The notes under the pieces were generated by a model that worked only from the letters and a program-made list of their open reading frames with translations, was not told the origin of the DNA and ran no database searches. A DNA stretch of 64,000 nt, taken from Deroplatys truncata. Taxonomy: Eukaryota; Arthropoda; Insecta; Mantodea; Mantidae. The position numbers and the translations under genes are program-made. The stretch covers positions 215,903,498-215,967,497 of the forward strand of contig CM060978.1 of the NCBI GenBank assembly GCA_030765065.1, given 5' to 3'. Each line of letters begins with the position of its first letter. Within the stretch, counting starts at the first letter, position 1. This document shows positions 1-12,100 of the stretch, one piece after another.

Positions 1-237
1 GGCTTGAAAGACCGGAAAGTTTGCTCAGACACCTCTTTATCAGGCTTGAAGTTCTTTTACGTGCCGCAAATTTACGACACGGGACCACCGGCTTTACTTC
101 CCTTCCGAAGGAAGCCATGCCAAGTGTTTTCACGCCCGAAAAGAACCCATTGTCCTCCGCCGAGTTTAAATCCGTGACCTCGGGAACTAAAGGCTGGCAT
201 ACCCTTAGACCAAAACAAGTTCAGCACTTACTATAGG
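1..237 (-). repeat. tRNA-derived SINE, copy A (cut by window edge)
   Basis: Dispersed repeat that matches 59100-59305 over most of its length. Read on the minus strand, the right end holds a pol III A-box-like stretch (TGGTCTAAGGGTATGCC) and a B-box-like stretch (GGTCACGGATTTAAACT), followed by a conserved body. Orientation is therefore 5' at about 237 and 3' at position 1. The tail lies outside the window. This copy keeps more CpG than the 59-kb copy. No function beyond retroposition is implied. Confidence 0.7.
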
Positions 238-777
238 AAATACGTATATAGTCTAATTTATGGGCTCGGCTACAAATATTTAAAAAAATATTCTTTGGAA
301 ATTCTGGTCTTATTTTCTGTAACAGACACAAATGAGGAACATATTTTTAAACATGCAGTCTTGTAGGAACTTCATGATTAAGTTAAACATTTGTAACAGT
401 GTTTCGTAGCTCACATAATGGAAGTTGTACTAATGCTAACGTTGTTTACTTCATGCAATTGTTTTTACCGTAAAATATTATCATTCGCACAAAATGCTAT
501 CTCATCAACTCACTTGCATTGCATGAGAAATTTTCATTTTATTTGAGGTTTGCTACCAGCAGTTACCTATGCACTGGAAAAAAAATCCATTTCAAACTAG
601 ATTGTATGTCATAAATTGTATTTATCTTGATCGGAAATGTTTTCAAATATTTACTTCTGCATACGATCCCAAGACAAAAAGTGCGTTGCTGCCTTTCTCG
701 ATTTTAGAGAAAAATTTTCTGAGTGCCATTGTTTCTACAAGAATGTCTCTTTACATTATTTATTACTGGCCCATTGA
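238..777. other. AT-rich stretch without recognised feature
   Basis: No coding homology, terminal repeat or RNA gene is visible. Only short chance reading frames occur. Confidence 0.5.

Positions 778-832
<55 letters not shown>
778..832. repeat. (TTA)n microsatellite
   Basis: About 18 uninterrupted TTA/ATT units. The poly-leucine frame that crosses it is a by-product of the repeat. Confidence 0.95.
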
Positions 833-833
<1 letters not shown>

Positions 834-2297
834 AAAACAAATCTTCTAAATCTATGTTAGGTTGTGGATGAGTAAGGTCTATCACGAACCTTAAAACATT
901 GCATACCTATTCTCTGTACCGCGTTACAAGCGACCCTTATTTGCTACTAAAATGCCAAAGTTGAGCCTGACGTTCTACACCTGCACATACGTGGGCCGAC
1001 TATGGCATGCCACGCCACGCCACCCACTTGAATGCCGCTTCAAGATAAGCATACGCTGACTTTTGCTGTTTTGACAAAATGTTGTTCAGCATGCGAACGA
1101 TTTTATATTAGCCCGCTATCCCACGGAATGAGCGAACTTCTATAGATTTGCTTTACTTTTCAATGCTAGTGGATATTCTGGAAGGAAATAAGAACCCTAA
1201 AATTAGAAATTGCGTTTACAAAAATCGCTGGGCTTAAGAGTTAAATGTTTTCGTAAGAGATATGCAGTGAAGTCTTGGATATCTAAAACCCTGTGCTAGA
1301 GGAAATGTCCTACGTGTTTTCTTTTCTATTTTTTTTTAACTGAAAGTTTAGATATATCTAGATTGTGAACTTTTTCAGCACATTTTACTGCATGCTGTAG
1401 CAATTATCACTTCGCTTGTGTCATCTATACCAATCAAAGCATTGTATGCAGATTATTTTGTTGCGGGCATAGGTATAATGTCTCAGAGATATTGCACCAT
1501 CATGGAAAGTTATCCTTCCTAAAAGAAAGAAAAGCAAAGACTAAGTTATCGATGAGACATAATTTTATCGAAAACACAATGAAAGTAATTTTATATATTC
1601 ATACCTAATTTTTATTTGGCTGTAAAATATTCGTTACTTTTACCATAGAAAGTAATTTTTAGATACATTTTATTTATACCTTAAGTTCATATAAATGCCC
1701 TTTTCTTTTGGTACAATTTGGGATTCATTTTACAGTCCAAACAAACAATTCACAAAAAGCATAGGCTCAAAGTTTTCGTATCCTTGTTCGAAAATATGTA
1801 CATAAAGATAATCTTACAATGAGGTAACTACATAGGATTGCAGCAATACATTTAATTAATGTTTATCTCCGTGAGTGTTAACTTTTAGGCGGTGGGTGCA
1901 GCAGTGTAACAGTAATTATTATAAACTCTGCCCAGCTATCTTCCCTAGTTTCTTCCCGTTTCGCGAATATCAGCTGTTTCTATAAAGTTGGAGCTGAAGA
2001 CATTTCGACGAAAGTGAGATGTAATTCTTTTTTAAAGGTTGGCTACAATAGTTTCCTATACAGTTAGATAAATTGAAGTTGTATTTTATTTTTCATTGTA
2101 CGTATTTTTAAATGGGAATCTGGTTTTAGTGATTTTGTCATGAATGCTATTGGAGCTTATTTCGTTTTTCTCCAGAGAATTTGGGACTTGCACATGAACA
2201 ATGTTAAAGGAAATGGAAGGGTTTCTTACACTTTATGAAGTGAATGCGTAAATAAAATGGCTTGTTTTTCATGGATCCTAAGAGACCTTAATAGCGA
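833..2297. other. Non-repetitive stretch, somewhat CpG-richer than the rest
   Basis: No recognised gene. It includes a short CACGCCACGCCACC run near 1010 and several CpG sites at 900-1130. If the island at 2298-2545 is a minus-strand first exon, this would be its downstream intron or transcribed region, which is inference only. Confidence 0.4.
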
Positions 2298-2545
2298 TTA
2301 TGGAAGATTAAACTGGGCGGGAACTACTTTCTTTGCGGGGTGGTTGTAAGCGATAGGCTTGCCTGGGCCCGGCCGACCGACGTATGAATGAACCGGGATT
2401 TGTATTACTGGCCGGGGGAGGAGAGGATGCGTATATCTCGGCGACATGCGTGGAGGCGCACTGTGCACCACCAGGCGGCTCTGCCATAGCGAGCAACCGC
2501 CGCTCAATGGTCGCCCACACCTGCCCAACCCGTCCTATACACCCA
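2298..2545. promoter_or_regulatory. GC/CpG-rich island, candidate promoter or first-exon region
   Basis: A sharp block of about 250 bp with many CpGs (CCCGGCCGACCGACG, TCTCGGCGACATGCG, CAACCGCCGC) stands in strongly AT-rich surroundings. No tRNA-like boxes, terminal inverted repeats or transposase words are visible, unlike most GC-richer patches here. CpG-dense islets in AT-rich insect genomes often mark first exons or recent insertions. Neither can be proven from this sequence. Confidence 0.35.
2308..2520 (-). CDS. Candidate first coding exon or chance ORF in GC island
   Basis: A minus-strand frame of about 70 codons fills the GC-rich island. An internal ATG in the context CGCTATGGCA would start MAEPPGGAQCASTHVAEIY, leaving about 59 codons. 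The peptide is rich in Pro, Ser, Ala and Arg and would be disordered. It matches no family I recognise, and the overlapping minus-strand frame is open too, which is typical of GC-rich DNA. If real, the gene would be transcribed leftward and continue out of the window. A possible splice donor (GAAAGTAGTT on the minus strand) lies near 2325, but it is weak. Confidence 0.2.
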   Translation of the reverse strand: MWATIERRLLAMAEPPGGAQCASTHVAEIYASSPPPASNTNPGSFIRRSAGPRQAYRLQPPRKESSSRPV

Positions 2546-4594
2546 CATAACAGATAATCTGATTAATGATAAATTCCATCTCGGTTTTCGTAAATTTCTA
2601 GAGTTGAGTTGAAAAGCTACCCTTGTTCATGCTGCACAATCTGAACTTTAAATGTCTTACGTTATATTAATAATAATAATAACTTTAACGATGAATAAAA
2701 CACTTTCCTGCAGCAAATAGTTCAGCTTTGAAGAGATGGTAAAAAGTGACTAAAAACTATTGTTTTATTTTGCACTTAAAAGCCTACACATAACATTCAT
2801 GAAGAAGACATAATATGTGATTTTGTTTTCTGGTGATGAAGGAAGGGATTACTTTCCTTAATTTTCTTTCTCCAAAAATGGTAATGAGATTTCTGAAGTG
2901 AAAGTTTGTCCCATCAACTAATAAATTATATAGCTCCATATAACCAGGGATGTAGTCCAATTGAGAGCTTGGCTTAAATGTAAATACAAAATTCAAGAGC
3001 ATGAAGTGCAACTTATTATTATCATGATTTGTTATTAATGGAAAATTACTAGATATCATTTTTATTGTACTGGAAGAGGAATCATCCTCAGAGTTAATCA
3101 GTCGTCCTCCACTGATGATAAGTTAGGTATTATTATAAATAACATTATAATTATGGTAAAAACTTATAAATTATTTGTAACAGCTAAGCCTATCTCTGAT
3201 TTTTTCTTCTTTGTACTACCACCATGCCAGTGTGGTAGGGACTGCAACAATAAAGTTGCACATGGAAGCGTGAATAAATAGTTCTGAATCTCATTCTTTT
3301 CATATTTACCTGTTTTTGATAGAGACAGCTGAACTGTAGAGGTATAAGATTGTTGCCTGAAGCTACTCTAAACTCCACTGAAACCAAGGAAATGGAATAC
3401 ATAAGGACAGTTGTTTTTTTGTAGCAAAAATGAAAAAAAGGAACAAGCTCCTATTTTTGACAGAAAATTGGTAATTTAGTTTAATACTCATAATTATAAT
3501 TAATTAAATGCATTTCAACAATTATAATGTTTAGTAGTATTGGAGCAATGCCTTCACGTGACTACATCCCTGCTAATACTGATTGCACCTTTCTGCATAT
3601 GGCCCCTTGTTAGAATAGGGGAGCCCAATGTCTACAGAATACTCATTTGATATTTGTTTTCCAATAATTTGATGCTGCTCTTGTACACAATATTTTTTCT
3701 CCCTTTTTCCACATGATTACTAGTGGTGGATGTGACTCTGTATACTGACATGCCACGATGAAGATTTCCATATTATATATGAAAAGTTCAATAAAAATGC
3801 TGCAAACATTATAAACATAAAAGTTATGTAGATATTTACAGGAAAATTGTGTTCATATAATTGCTAATGTTCCATATACTATCATAAGGCATTCCTCAGG
3901 AGATTGGCATACATTATTAAATTTATGAGTAACATTCATTTCCAGTTTTTAATGTTCACAATGGATAAACTTTTGGATTACATTAAATCAAGTGTCTTCA
4001 TTTATTGTTAAATCTCTAGCCAAATATTTATGAACAGAGAACGGGGCAAAGAACTCCTATTACAAGTATCCAGGAGGGCACTCGAAAATGAAAACTGTTT
4101 ACAGAGTATTTTAAGATTACATAATGTGCTTTGTATATCAAAAAACAACCCTTGCTTTGTGGCCTGTGACCCAAAATTCCACTGGCACACATAATTCAAA
4201 TGTTAAGCAACAACCACTGCCACAAAATGCAGAGAAATGTTATACATCTTTTAATATTTCTGACTGCAAGCCTTTAAGTAAAACATCAGAATACATTGTA
4301 TCTATCATTGTTTGGTTCCTTTAAAGAGTTCAGAGGCCAAAATTTTTATTAGAGTTAATAATTAAAAGCATACCTATAATTTTTTTTAAACAATTTCTCG
4401 TTTTTTTTACTGAAAATATATCTGCCTTTCTTTATACCAGCAAACCCCTTAATTTACTGAGTTAAATTTATAGGTGGAGTGTGGTATTTTAAGCTTTTCA
4501 ATAATTTCTCTTGTTAAATTCACACTGATAATAGGTTATTACACAAACTATTTACAGTCACTGCTTATTTAATAATGCTCTTTCACATTAGTTG
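2546..4594. other. AT-rich stretch without recognised feature
   Basis: Only short frames, none resembling a known family. No terminal repeats found. Confidence 0.5.
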
Positions 4595-4770
4595 TGTGTA
4601 GGCAGTGGTCTAAAAAAATTTGATGGTATGAGAACTCAAATCATGCAGTACATAGAGCCCAAATTCCTGGTTCAAGCCTGGCCTTGACATCGGCATTGAA
4701 TTTTTCAAGTTTGATTCAGTTTTCCAGTTCAATATTCATGTTGAAAGTATTAACTATAACTTGGTGAAAT
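4595..4770 (+). repeat. Decayed tRNA-derived SINE remnant
   Basis: An A-box-like GTGGTCTAA and a B-box-like CTGGTTCAAGCCTGG are followed by a GATTCAGTTTTCC body, in the order expected for a tRNA-derived SINE. No target duplication was found, so the limits are approximate. Confidence 0.45.
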
Positions 4771-5904
4771 ACAGAAATATTGAATATTTCAAGCAGCACA
4801 ATATATTACTAACAAAAAAGTTAAATTAGGATATGTGCAAGTGATTTTCAGAGCAAGGCAGCAATAATAGGGTGAGGGTTGTGAAAAAACTAAGTTTTTA
4901 GAAAGGTAGGTAGCCATGGTGGAATCATAATAAGAAAATGGCAGTGTGTCAACAGCATCATAAACAAAGACAAATACCAATGGTTGTGCATAGATTCTTG
5001 TTATCACTTTGAGTTTGATGTGACCTTCCCTTGCTCATCTCTGTTGTATCTACACAGTTCCACACCATTTCCATTATGAGGTCTCATGGCAGGCAGCAGC
5101 CATGTGTCCATCAAAATTTGTCATTCCCACACATTGTAGAAACATGCTGTCTCTTTTCATTCCAGTTAGTGAATCACATTCTTGTATAGTCAACAGAAGA
5201 GATGCTATGATGCCTTCACATAAAATTGAAAAATAATGTTTTTAAAGCTGACATGCATTTAAAGGAATATTCAATGCATGTGTTTAAATGTCTGAATAAA
5301 AACAGTACACATGTAATTATAATATTTCTTTATTATAAGTGAAACTTTTGGAGATAGTGCCAACCAGTTATCACTTACAGAAACTGCCCTTGCATTTATG
5401 GAGTAAGAAAAGTAATACCTTTTAAAATCTTTAAGACTAGAGCACATTTTCTTTTCCATGCAAAAGTAAACTTTCCATTTTTTACCCACCAAAAGAAGAT
5501 GAGAAGCATAGATAACAGCTATGGTCATCATATGAATGGTTTAGAGATTTGTGACAGAACATGACAAAAGTAATATTAATAACAAAATTTATTATTTCAG
5601 TATACATTTAGTTTTTGATATCATATGCATGCATATTGTGAACTGCCTGCTGTAATTCAGTGTTCTTAAAATGTTATTACTAAAGTACCCAAAACATTAA
5701 TATTACTAATACCTTTTCCACTGTAACTACTCTTATCATATTAGAAGCTTTGACTTCGGAAACAATTACATGAATATTAATTTGCTTATGCTGATTTTTT
5801 ACATTAGGTTTATAAATTCTTTTTACCATGAGAAACACTTCATTTCCTCTCACACTCACACTTACAAACCCTACTCTGCAGAAAGCACAGAATTATTGTA
5901 ATTA
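4771..5904. other. AT-rich stretch without recognised feature
   Basis: Short frames only. No homology words seen. Confidence 0.5.
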
Positions 5905-5995
5905 GAAAACATCCCCTTGTCCCAGCTGGAAGCCGAACTAAAAGATTTCTAGGTTAAGAAGCAAGCACACTTACCACTCAATAGCAGAGTAGAGT
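5905..5995 (-). repeat. Decayed tRNA-derived SINE head
   Basis: On the minus strand the segment reads like a tRNA: an A-box-like GAGTGGTAAGTGTGCTTGC, then a B-box-like TAGTTCGGCTTCCAGCTGGG. The rest of the element is not recognisable. Confidence 0.45.
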
Positions 5996-7842
5996 ATGAA
6001 CAATAAATTGTATTATAACTTACTGATTTCAAGGAGCATATAATTACTGCTCTAGAAAAAGCAATGTTCTCTTTTCTTACATGATCTTACAAATGAATTG
6101 CAAACATACTTCAAGTGCCCATCCAAATACTTCCCTTATTAGTGCTAATGGACATTCATGCAAAAAATCTTCTAATCCATTCATTGATTTTTTGATTTGA
6201 GTCTTGAATCAGAACAATAACAGAAATTAGCTACATAGCTAAGATAGAAATTCTTCCATAAAAGTAAAAGAAAAAGGTAGTAACAGTGGAAATTGATCAG
6301 AAATTTAAAAGTCTAATAATTATCAACAGGAAAAAATATAGTTTTTTAAGAATAAAGAAATGGAGAGTCAAAGTGAGTCTAACATGCATATCTAAAATAA
6401 ACAATCTTAACATTTTGTAATTTTCATGGTAATGCATATGGTGCCATAAAGCTCAATTACTTATTTCATATTACTGATAGATTTTACTGTTTTATCCTAG
6501 GACCAGTCTAGAAAAGGATTTGTTAAGAAAGTAGCAGTGTATGTTCTGAGCATCTTACTTGCTTTGGGTATAATCGTTAGTTCCAACTGAAGTATCCGTT
6601 TGATATCTGTTGTTGATTTACCCTTCGGATCTCCTAACTAGGCTTTAGAATTGTTTTATTTACTGCAGTGTTTAAGATGAATCTGAAGAAACAAAAATGT
6701 TATGGATCCTTTTGTCGCAATCATCATTATAGTCACCACTTCATTGAGCACATCCACCACTAACACTTGCTATACCCTTATATTCCTCTGAAATTTCATA
6801 GAATCTTTTAGTATTAGCTACATTACAAGCAATGCAATCTAGTATATTGTTACCTTTGTGTATCCAGAATGTAAAAAGAATATAGGTGGAAAAAAAAAAA
6901 AAACAGAAAGTGACAAAGCATCTAACTATATGGGATTGAAATATTAAATTCCTTCTGAGCCATCAAAATACATTTTGGAAAAGTGTGAAATTTCATTAGC
7001 TTGATTTGTTACTATGCGGAACAAACATATATAGACTAAATAGACAGGCATTTTAAAACATTAATAATAATAATTTTCTGGATGCCAGCCTAAACTTATT
7101 TTAATGTATATAAGTTAATAGTTAACATGATGCGTATTCCCTAGCACACACATATTTTAGCCGGGTATTTTGTATACTACAAAAGAAGCACAACCATCTT
7201 TTTTTTTTTTCAGTTTTTTCATCAGTGCATTTGCGTGGTATGCCAGTTTCTTTCTTTCTTAGAAGAAAAGCATTTTCTTGCTATGACCCAGCTTTCTTTG
7301 TGAATTATAATGTGTTTAATCATGATGATTATAATATGACATTGATGATGAAAAACAATGATAAAATTAGATTGAGTAACAGCAGCAATGACAGTGGCAC
7401 ATTAATTTTCTTTTCTCCTGTTTTTGAGATGTTAGTTATTCTGCCAATCCCTACAGAAAATATACAGTTTACACTTTGATTCTACATTCTAATGATTTAA
7501 AAAATAAGAATTCTTACAATGATGTTAAACTTATGCATAAACACAAAGAAGATGGGTGAGGAAGACAATTTCTTTATTCAACAACCTATTCATCTCAAAC
7601 TTGGTCATTTGACAGATGCATATCTTGCCAATGACTTTGTTTGGAACTAACAAAACTTTTGGAGCATGTTTTTGTGAATGTAGATAATTCTGGTAAATGA
7701 TGTTTCTACAGAATAGTATTTTTGTTAACCATCATTTAGTAAACATTTTGTTATATTTTGTAAAACTGATAGATTCCCCAGTCAGACATGGTGAATTATT
7801 AATAAACTAACTTGTTTATAAGCACTTCACTTCCCTCAAAAC
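5996..7842. other. AT-rich stretch without recognised feature
   Basis: Contains a poly-A run near 6890 and a poly-T run near 7200. No transposase or host-exon similarity found. Confidence 0.5.
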
Positions 7843-8601
7843 CATGGGCGTAACTTGGGGTAGGTGAGGTCAGCAAAATGTATTATAAAATATGTTTATA
7901 ATTGGTTTTCAGCCACTTTTCAAGGAAGTGATGTTAAACTGTTAATTGTTTTAGAGGAGGAGGAGGATGTTGTTGTTTTTGCATCTTCAATTGGACTACA
8001 AAACTGGTTTATTCCCCATTTTCACTTTCAGTTAACACCATTGATAAAAGGCAGAATTTACTGCATGTTTAAGAATCATTAACATATTTTTAAAGTGCTT
8101 GATTTATGAGCATTAAGTATGAGAGTTTTACAATGCTACTGAAGCAGAAGTCTACCTTCTCAGAGTTACCTTGTAGTCAAATTTATTTATTATTTTTTAT
8201 ATGTTTGCATCAAATATTCTTTCAGTGCCCAGAGTCAGTCTTTTGCCTGCAGTGCTACATACATATGTTTCAGTCTCTGAATGGAAAAAGAAACAAAACA
8301 AACAGAGCTCTCAGTACTTGCTGAAGTTACTGACCTGTCAGGAATATTTTAAATATTTTGTTTATACCTGAGAAGCATTGATTCAACCTTAAAAAAAATT
8401 TGTATATACCATAAATTGGGGTATTTATGAGATAGGGATAGGTATAACTTTGGTGCAATGCATTATTTTATGCAAAATCCAAGTGAGCCAAGGCCACCCA
8501 TGCTGCTACATCCTTCACATAGTAAATCATAAGCAGAGTGTCACACTGGAAGCATAATATGAATTTCTCCCCACTATTTTAGACATAGCATGCAAGAGCA
8601 T

Positions 8602-8624
8602 GAGCTGCTTCTATTAAGCAGCTC
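8602..8624. repeat. Perfect 9-bp inverted repeat (hairpin)
   Basis: GAGCTGCTT and AAGCAGCTC are separated by 5 nt, inside the hAT-type element. It may be incidental or part of the nested SINE. Confidence 0.6.
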
Positions 8625-8629
8625 TTTAC

Positions 8630-8725
8630 TTAGTCTCCTAAGACCTCACGCACCACAAATCGGATCTCCTGCGAAGGGAAAAGCAGCAATGCTACCACTA
8701 TGCCATGGAGACAGACCTTGTTCAA
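8630..8725 (-). repeat. Decayed tRNA-like SINE nested in hAT-type element
   Basis: The minus strand reads TGGCATAGTGGTAGCATTGC (A-box-like) and then AGGAGATCCGATTTG (B-box-like). The remainder of the SINE and its duplication are not discernible. Confidence 0.45.
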
Positions 8726-9190
8726 ACATCAGCCCATGATAAATCTCTATACAGTATTAAATGCACACTGATTTACACATGTAGACAACAAAACTTAATT
8801 CTGAAGAAAATTGTTTCACTCATCCTACTAAATAGCATACACCAAGCTTAGTTTAACTTGAAGCTCAACACAGTGATTGAAGCAGCTTCAAATAATTTTA
8901 TTTTTAATAAATAATTAATGTAACCTAACGAATACTTAAAAAATTAAAATAAATAGTTCTGCCTATAAAAGGCTAGATGTGATTTTAGTTCTCTTCCAGA
9001 TAACTACCATCAACATATTCCCATACTTCCTTTTTGCTTGGAGCCCTATAATTGCAAATTCTTCTGCTTCAGATATTGTCATTTTACAATAGTTCTGCTT
9101 AAAAAGAGAGTAAAAATGTTGTTAAACTGAAAATATTGAGTGCTAAGTGCCTCACATTGCCCCCCTCCAAGTTACGCCTATGCTCAAAAC

Positions 9191-12100
9191 TTCATAAAGT
9201 TCTGATGGAGGAATTGAGAAACATGTGACAAATAGCATACAGCCAAGACCAAGTCTTTGTTCATAAATGGAAGATTGAGAGATCATAATAGAGATATCAT
9301 GTGTAGATAAGTAATTAGGAGAAAAATAGCATTGCGAACTGTCAATGAGAACGTTCTTATGCTTACCTAGTTTTCAAAGATGTTTATCATCATTTGTTTC
9401 ATATAATCAGTGCATAGATTAGAACAGCAAAATACAAATTATATTAAAACCATTACCACCATTACCATTGAAATAATGCGTTTATTGCTTTGAGAAAGCT
9501 TGCAAGCTACTTAGTTGCCGATTCTCTATTATGATAAATGTTATGATATATACTTAAAACTACCTTCTTTACATTGCGCTTAGTACTTCCAGAAAAAATT
9601 CTTCGTACATTTAGTATATACCTATTTACAAAGGGTTTAATACTAGAAGAAAATTAAATAAGGTTTTCTGTAATCTGGAGTTGCAGCTGAGAGAAGAAAG
9701 AAGTTGAATAAAACATAAGTGAGGCAGGTCAGTTGTTTATACGGCTCTGTCAAGTTCTTCCAATTGGGACCCGTCATCGCTTGTTAGTGTAGGTGTGCGT
9801 GTGTTGTGTACTGTACAATAGTTCAGCACCAGAGAGCAGATAATTCAAAGTGACTGTGAAACAACTGACTTCCACACTCATGTCTAAAGGTGTAAATCCT
9901 TAGAATTATCATAAAATTCCTTGCAGTAGAGATGGTAGTTTTGAGGGTTTACAAATTCTAGTATGCACAACCATTTAGCAAGGTCCATTAACTTTGCAAA
10001 AAGAAAAATAAAGTGTGGTCGAAAAACCAATCATTGTCACCATTGTAAATCTGCATGAGTATATGCGAATGTGTGCATGTGTGTGAATGTATGCATATGT
10101 GTGTTTGAGTGCATAAACACAAGGCTCACAGTCATATGATAAAAACTTTGTTCTGTGCAGTCAGTTCCTTCAACAATACATAGACAAGACTCGATTCAGT
10201 GATGGCTCAGTCAATCAACAACAGTGTGTGTGGAGTTAGGAACAGCAACTTTTTTTTTTCCTCTGGTGTATTTATGAACAAACACAAAATGACAAACAGA
10301 CAGAAAAAGGAATAGTCTAAAACATTTCACATTATATAAAGCTCACTTGAATCTTCACTGCCCAATTGTTGTTTACAAAGAAAAACACATGTTAATTAAA
10401 ACATAAAAACATTGGTAACTAAATAAAAAAACCATATTAATTATAAAAATAAATTATCCGAAACCAATGGTTTTAAAAGTTGTATTTATCTTTTTATTTT
10501 AAGTTCAAATTATCCCGAGTATTGTTCTGTTATTACCACTGAGTTATCTGAAACTCACCCACTGGTGCCGAAGTATTGTACTGGATGATTAACAATAACA
10601 TATATTTCCATCCTCCCCAAAAAGAGAAAGGAAGGGGAAAAGTAAGTCATTAAGACAATTATAATAATTATTTTTTAATCACAGCTTTGAAAAACAGATA
10701 AAGCTAAATCATCAGATTGTTCATGAATTCATAGTTAATAAATTTCAATATACTTAGGTTATATAAAAAGTGAATGTAATGTTCATAATCACAGATAGGA
10801 ACACTCAAATTTTGTAACTCACAGAATTGCAAATAAAATTTAAATTTTGAAAAATGATGGGAGATAGCTTTGTAAATCTTTATAGCAAGTATAGCTATAG
10901 CATATTTATGTGCTATTGGCACACTAACCTATCACAAATTTTTGCAATTCTGTAATTACATTTCTATTTTTGTTTGAAAAGTTTGGTGAAATATTGCAAA
11001 TTTAAGGCATTATCCATTTCAAGGGTCACTCCATACCTTAATCATAAATGAATTACTGCACTTGTATTGTCAACATAATATAGGGAGAATATTTGAAAAC
11101 ATGAAGCATGGCCACCATGAATGAATATATAGCACTTAGCGATATAAAGAATGTATAGAACCCCCAAACTTGAGTTAATGAATGATCCAAAAAACTAAAA
11201 AATGTTTGTCATCATGCCACCAAATGTACTTTAGATGAGCAAATAAGACAATCCTAACAAAATGGAGTGAAGAGGTCTAGAGACATACCTAATGCTTTGC
11301 AGTTCCTATTATAAGGTAGTTCTGAGAGAAACTTTGGAAGGAGTAAAAATGCAATGGTCACATTATTTTGTTTTGTGTTTAAAGCATCAATATCTGGAAA
11401 TTCTGCTTGTTTCTAGTTCTGAGTGACCAAAAGAATTTTTCTTTCTCACCCAGAAATTTTACTTTTACCCTAGAATTAAAGAAAATTTTATTCAAGAAAT
11501 TTGAATGTTCCTAATGAGATTAAGGCAGTTTTCAGAATACAGCAGAGCTCCTAGACTCTGCACACTAGGCAAACTTTAAGCAAATTTAGACTGAAAATGA
11601 AGCATATGAAACAACAATTTGTAAATCTGATGATTCTACAGCACAATAGTTTAGCACCAATTGGAATAACTAATAGCTTTCAGATAACTGAACCTGCTCT
11701 CATCAGTAACACTATACATTGGTATGGAAGACTTCGACACTTGAAATAGGTAACTATTAACCATGGAAACAATATTTACTAGAAAAATATCCAAGCACAG
11801 CTTTTATGGTCATGAATTGAACAGCTTATATACAAACAGCTTAAGTGAAAATATAAAATAACTGTATTTTGGGAACCTAAAAGTAATTATGTTTCCATGG
11901 TTAAAATTCCTGCTTTTCCAAACCTGTGATCTGCATTGGACTTGGCAATGAAATGCAGAACATACATCTTTAACAACTATGAAATGATATTCTACGGCCA
12001 GCAAGAAGAATGTTTCTATCACAGCATCAAAATGAACACAGGTATGTTTTACATATTTCAGCTCTGAAAGTAAACTCTATAAGTTTACATAGAAGGAAAC

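Larger units (their letters stand above)
7843..9182. mobile_element. Non-autonomous hAT-type transposon with 8-bp target duplication
   Basis: The left end CATGGGCGTAACTTGG and the right end (complement CATAGGCGTAACTTGG) form an imperfect terminal inverted repeat. It is flanked on both sides by the 8-bp direct repeat CTCAAAAC (7835-7842 and 9183-9190). An 8-bp duplication with a GGCGTAAC-type terminus is typical of hAT elements. The 1340-bp interior has short frames but no recognisable transposase, so it is probably non-autonomous. A decayed SINE lies inside near 8630-8725. Confidence 0.75.

Noticed and set aside
569-871. Protein with a poly-leucine helix
   Set aside because: The leucines come from the (TTA)n microsatellite and the flanks show no family.
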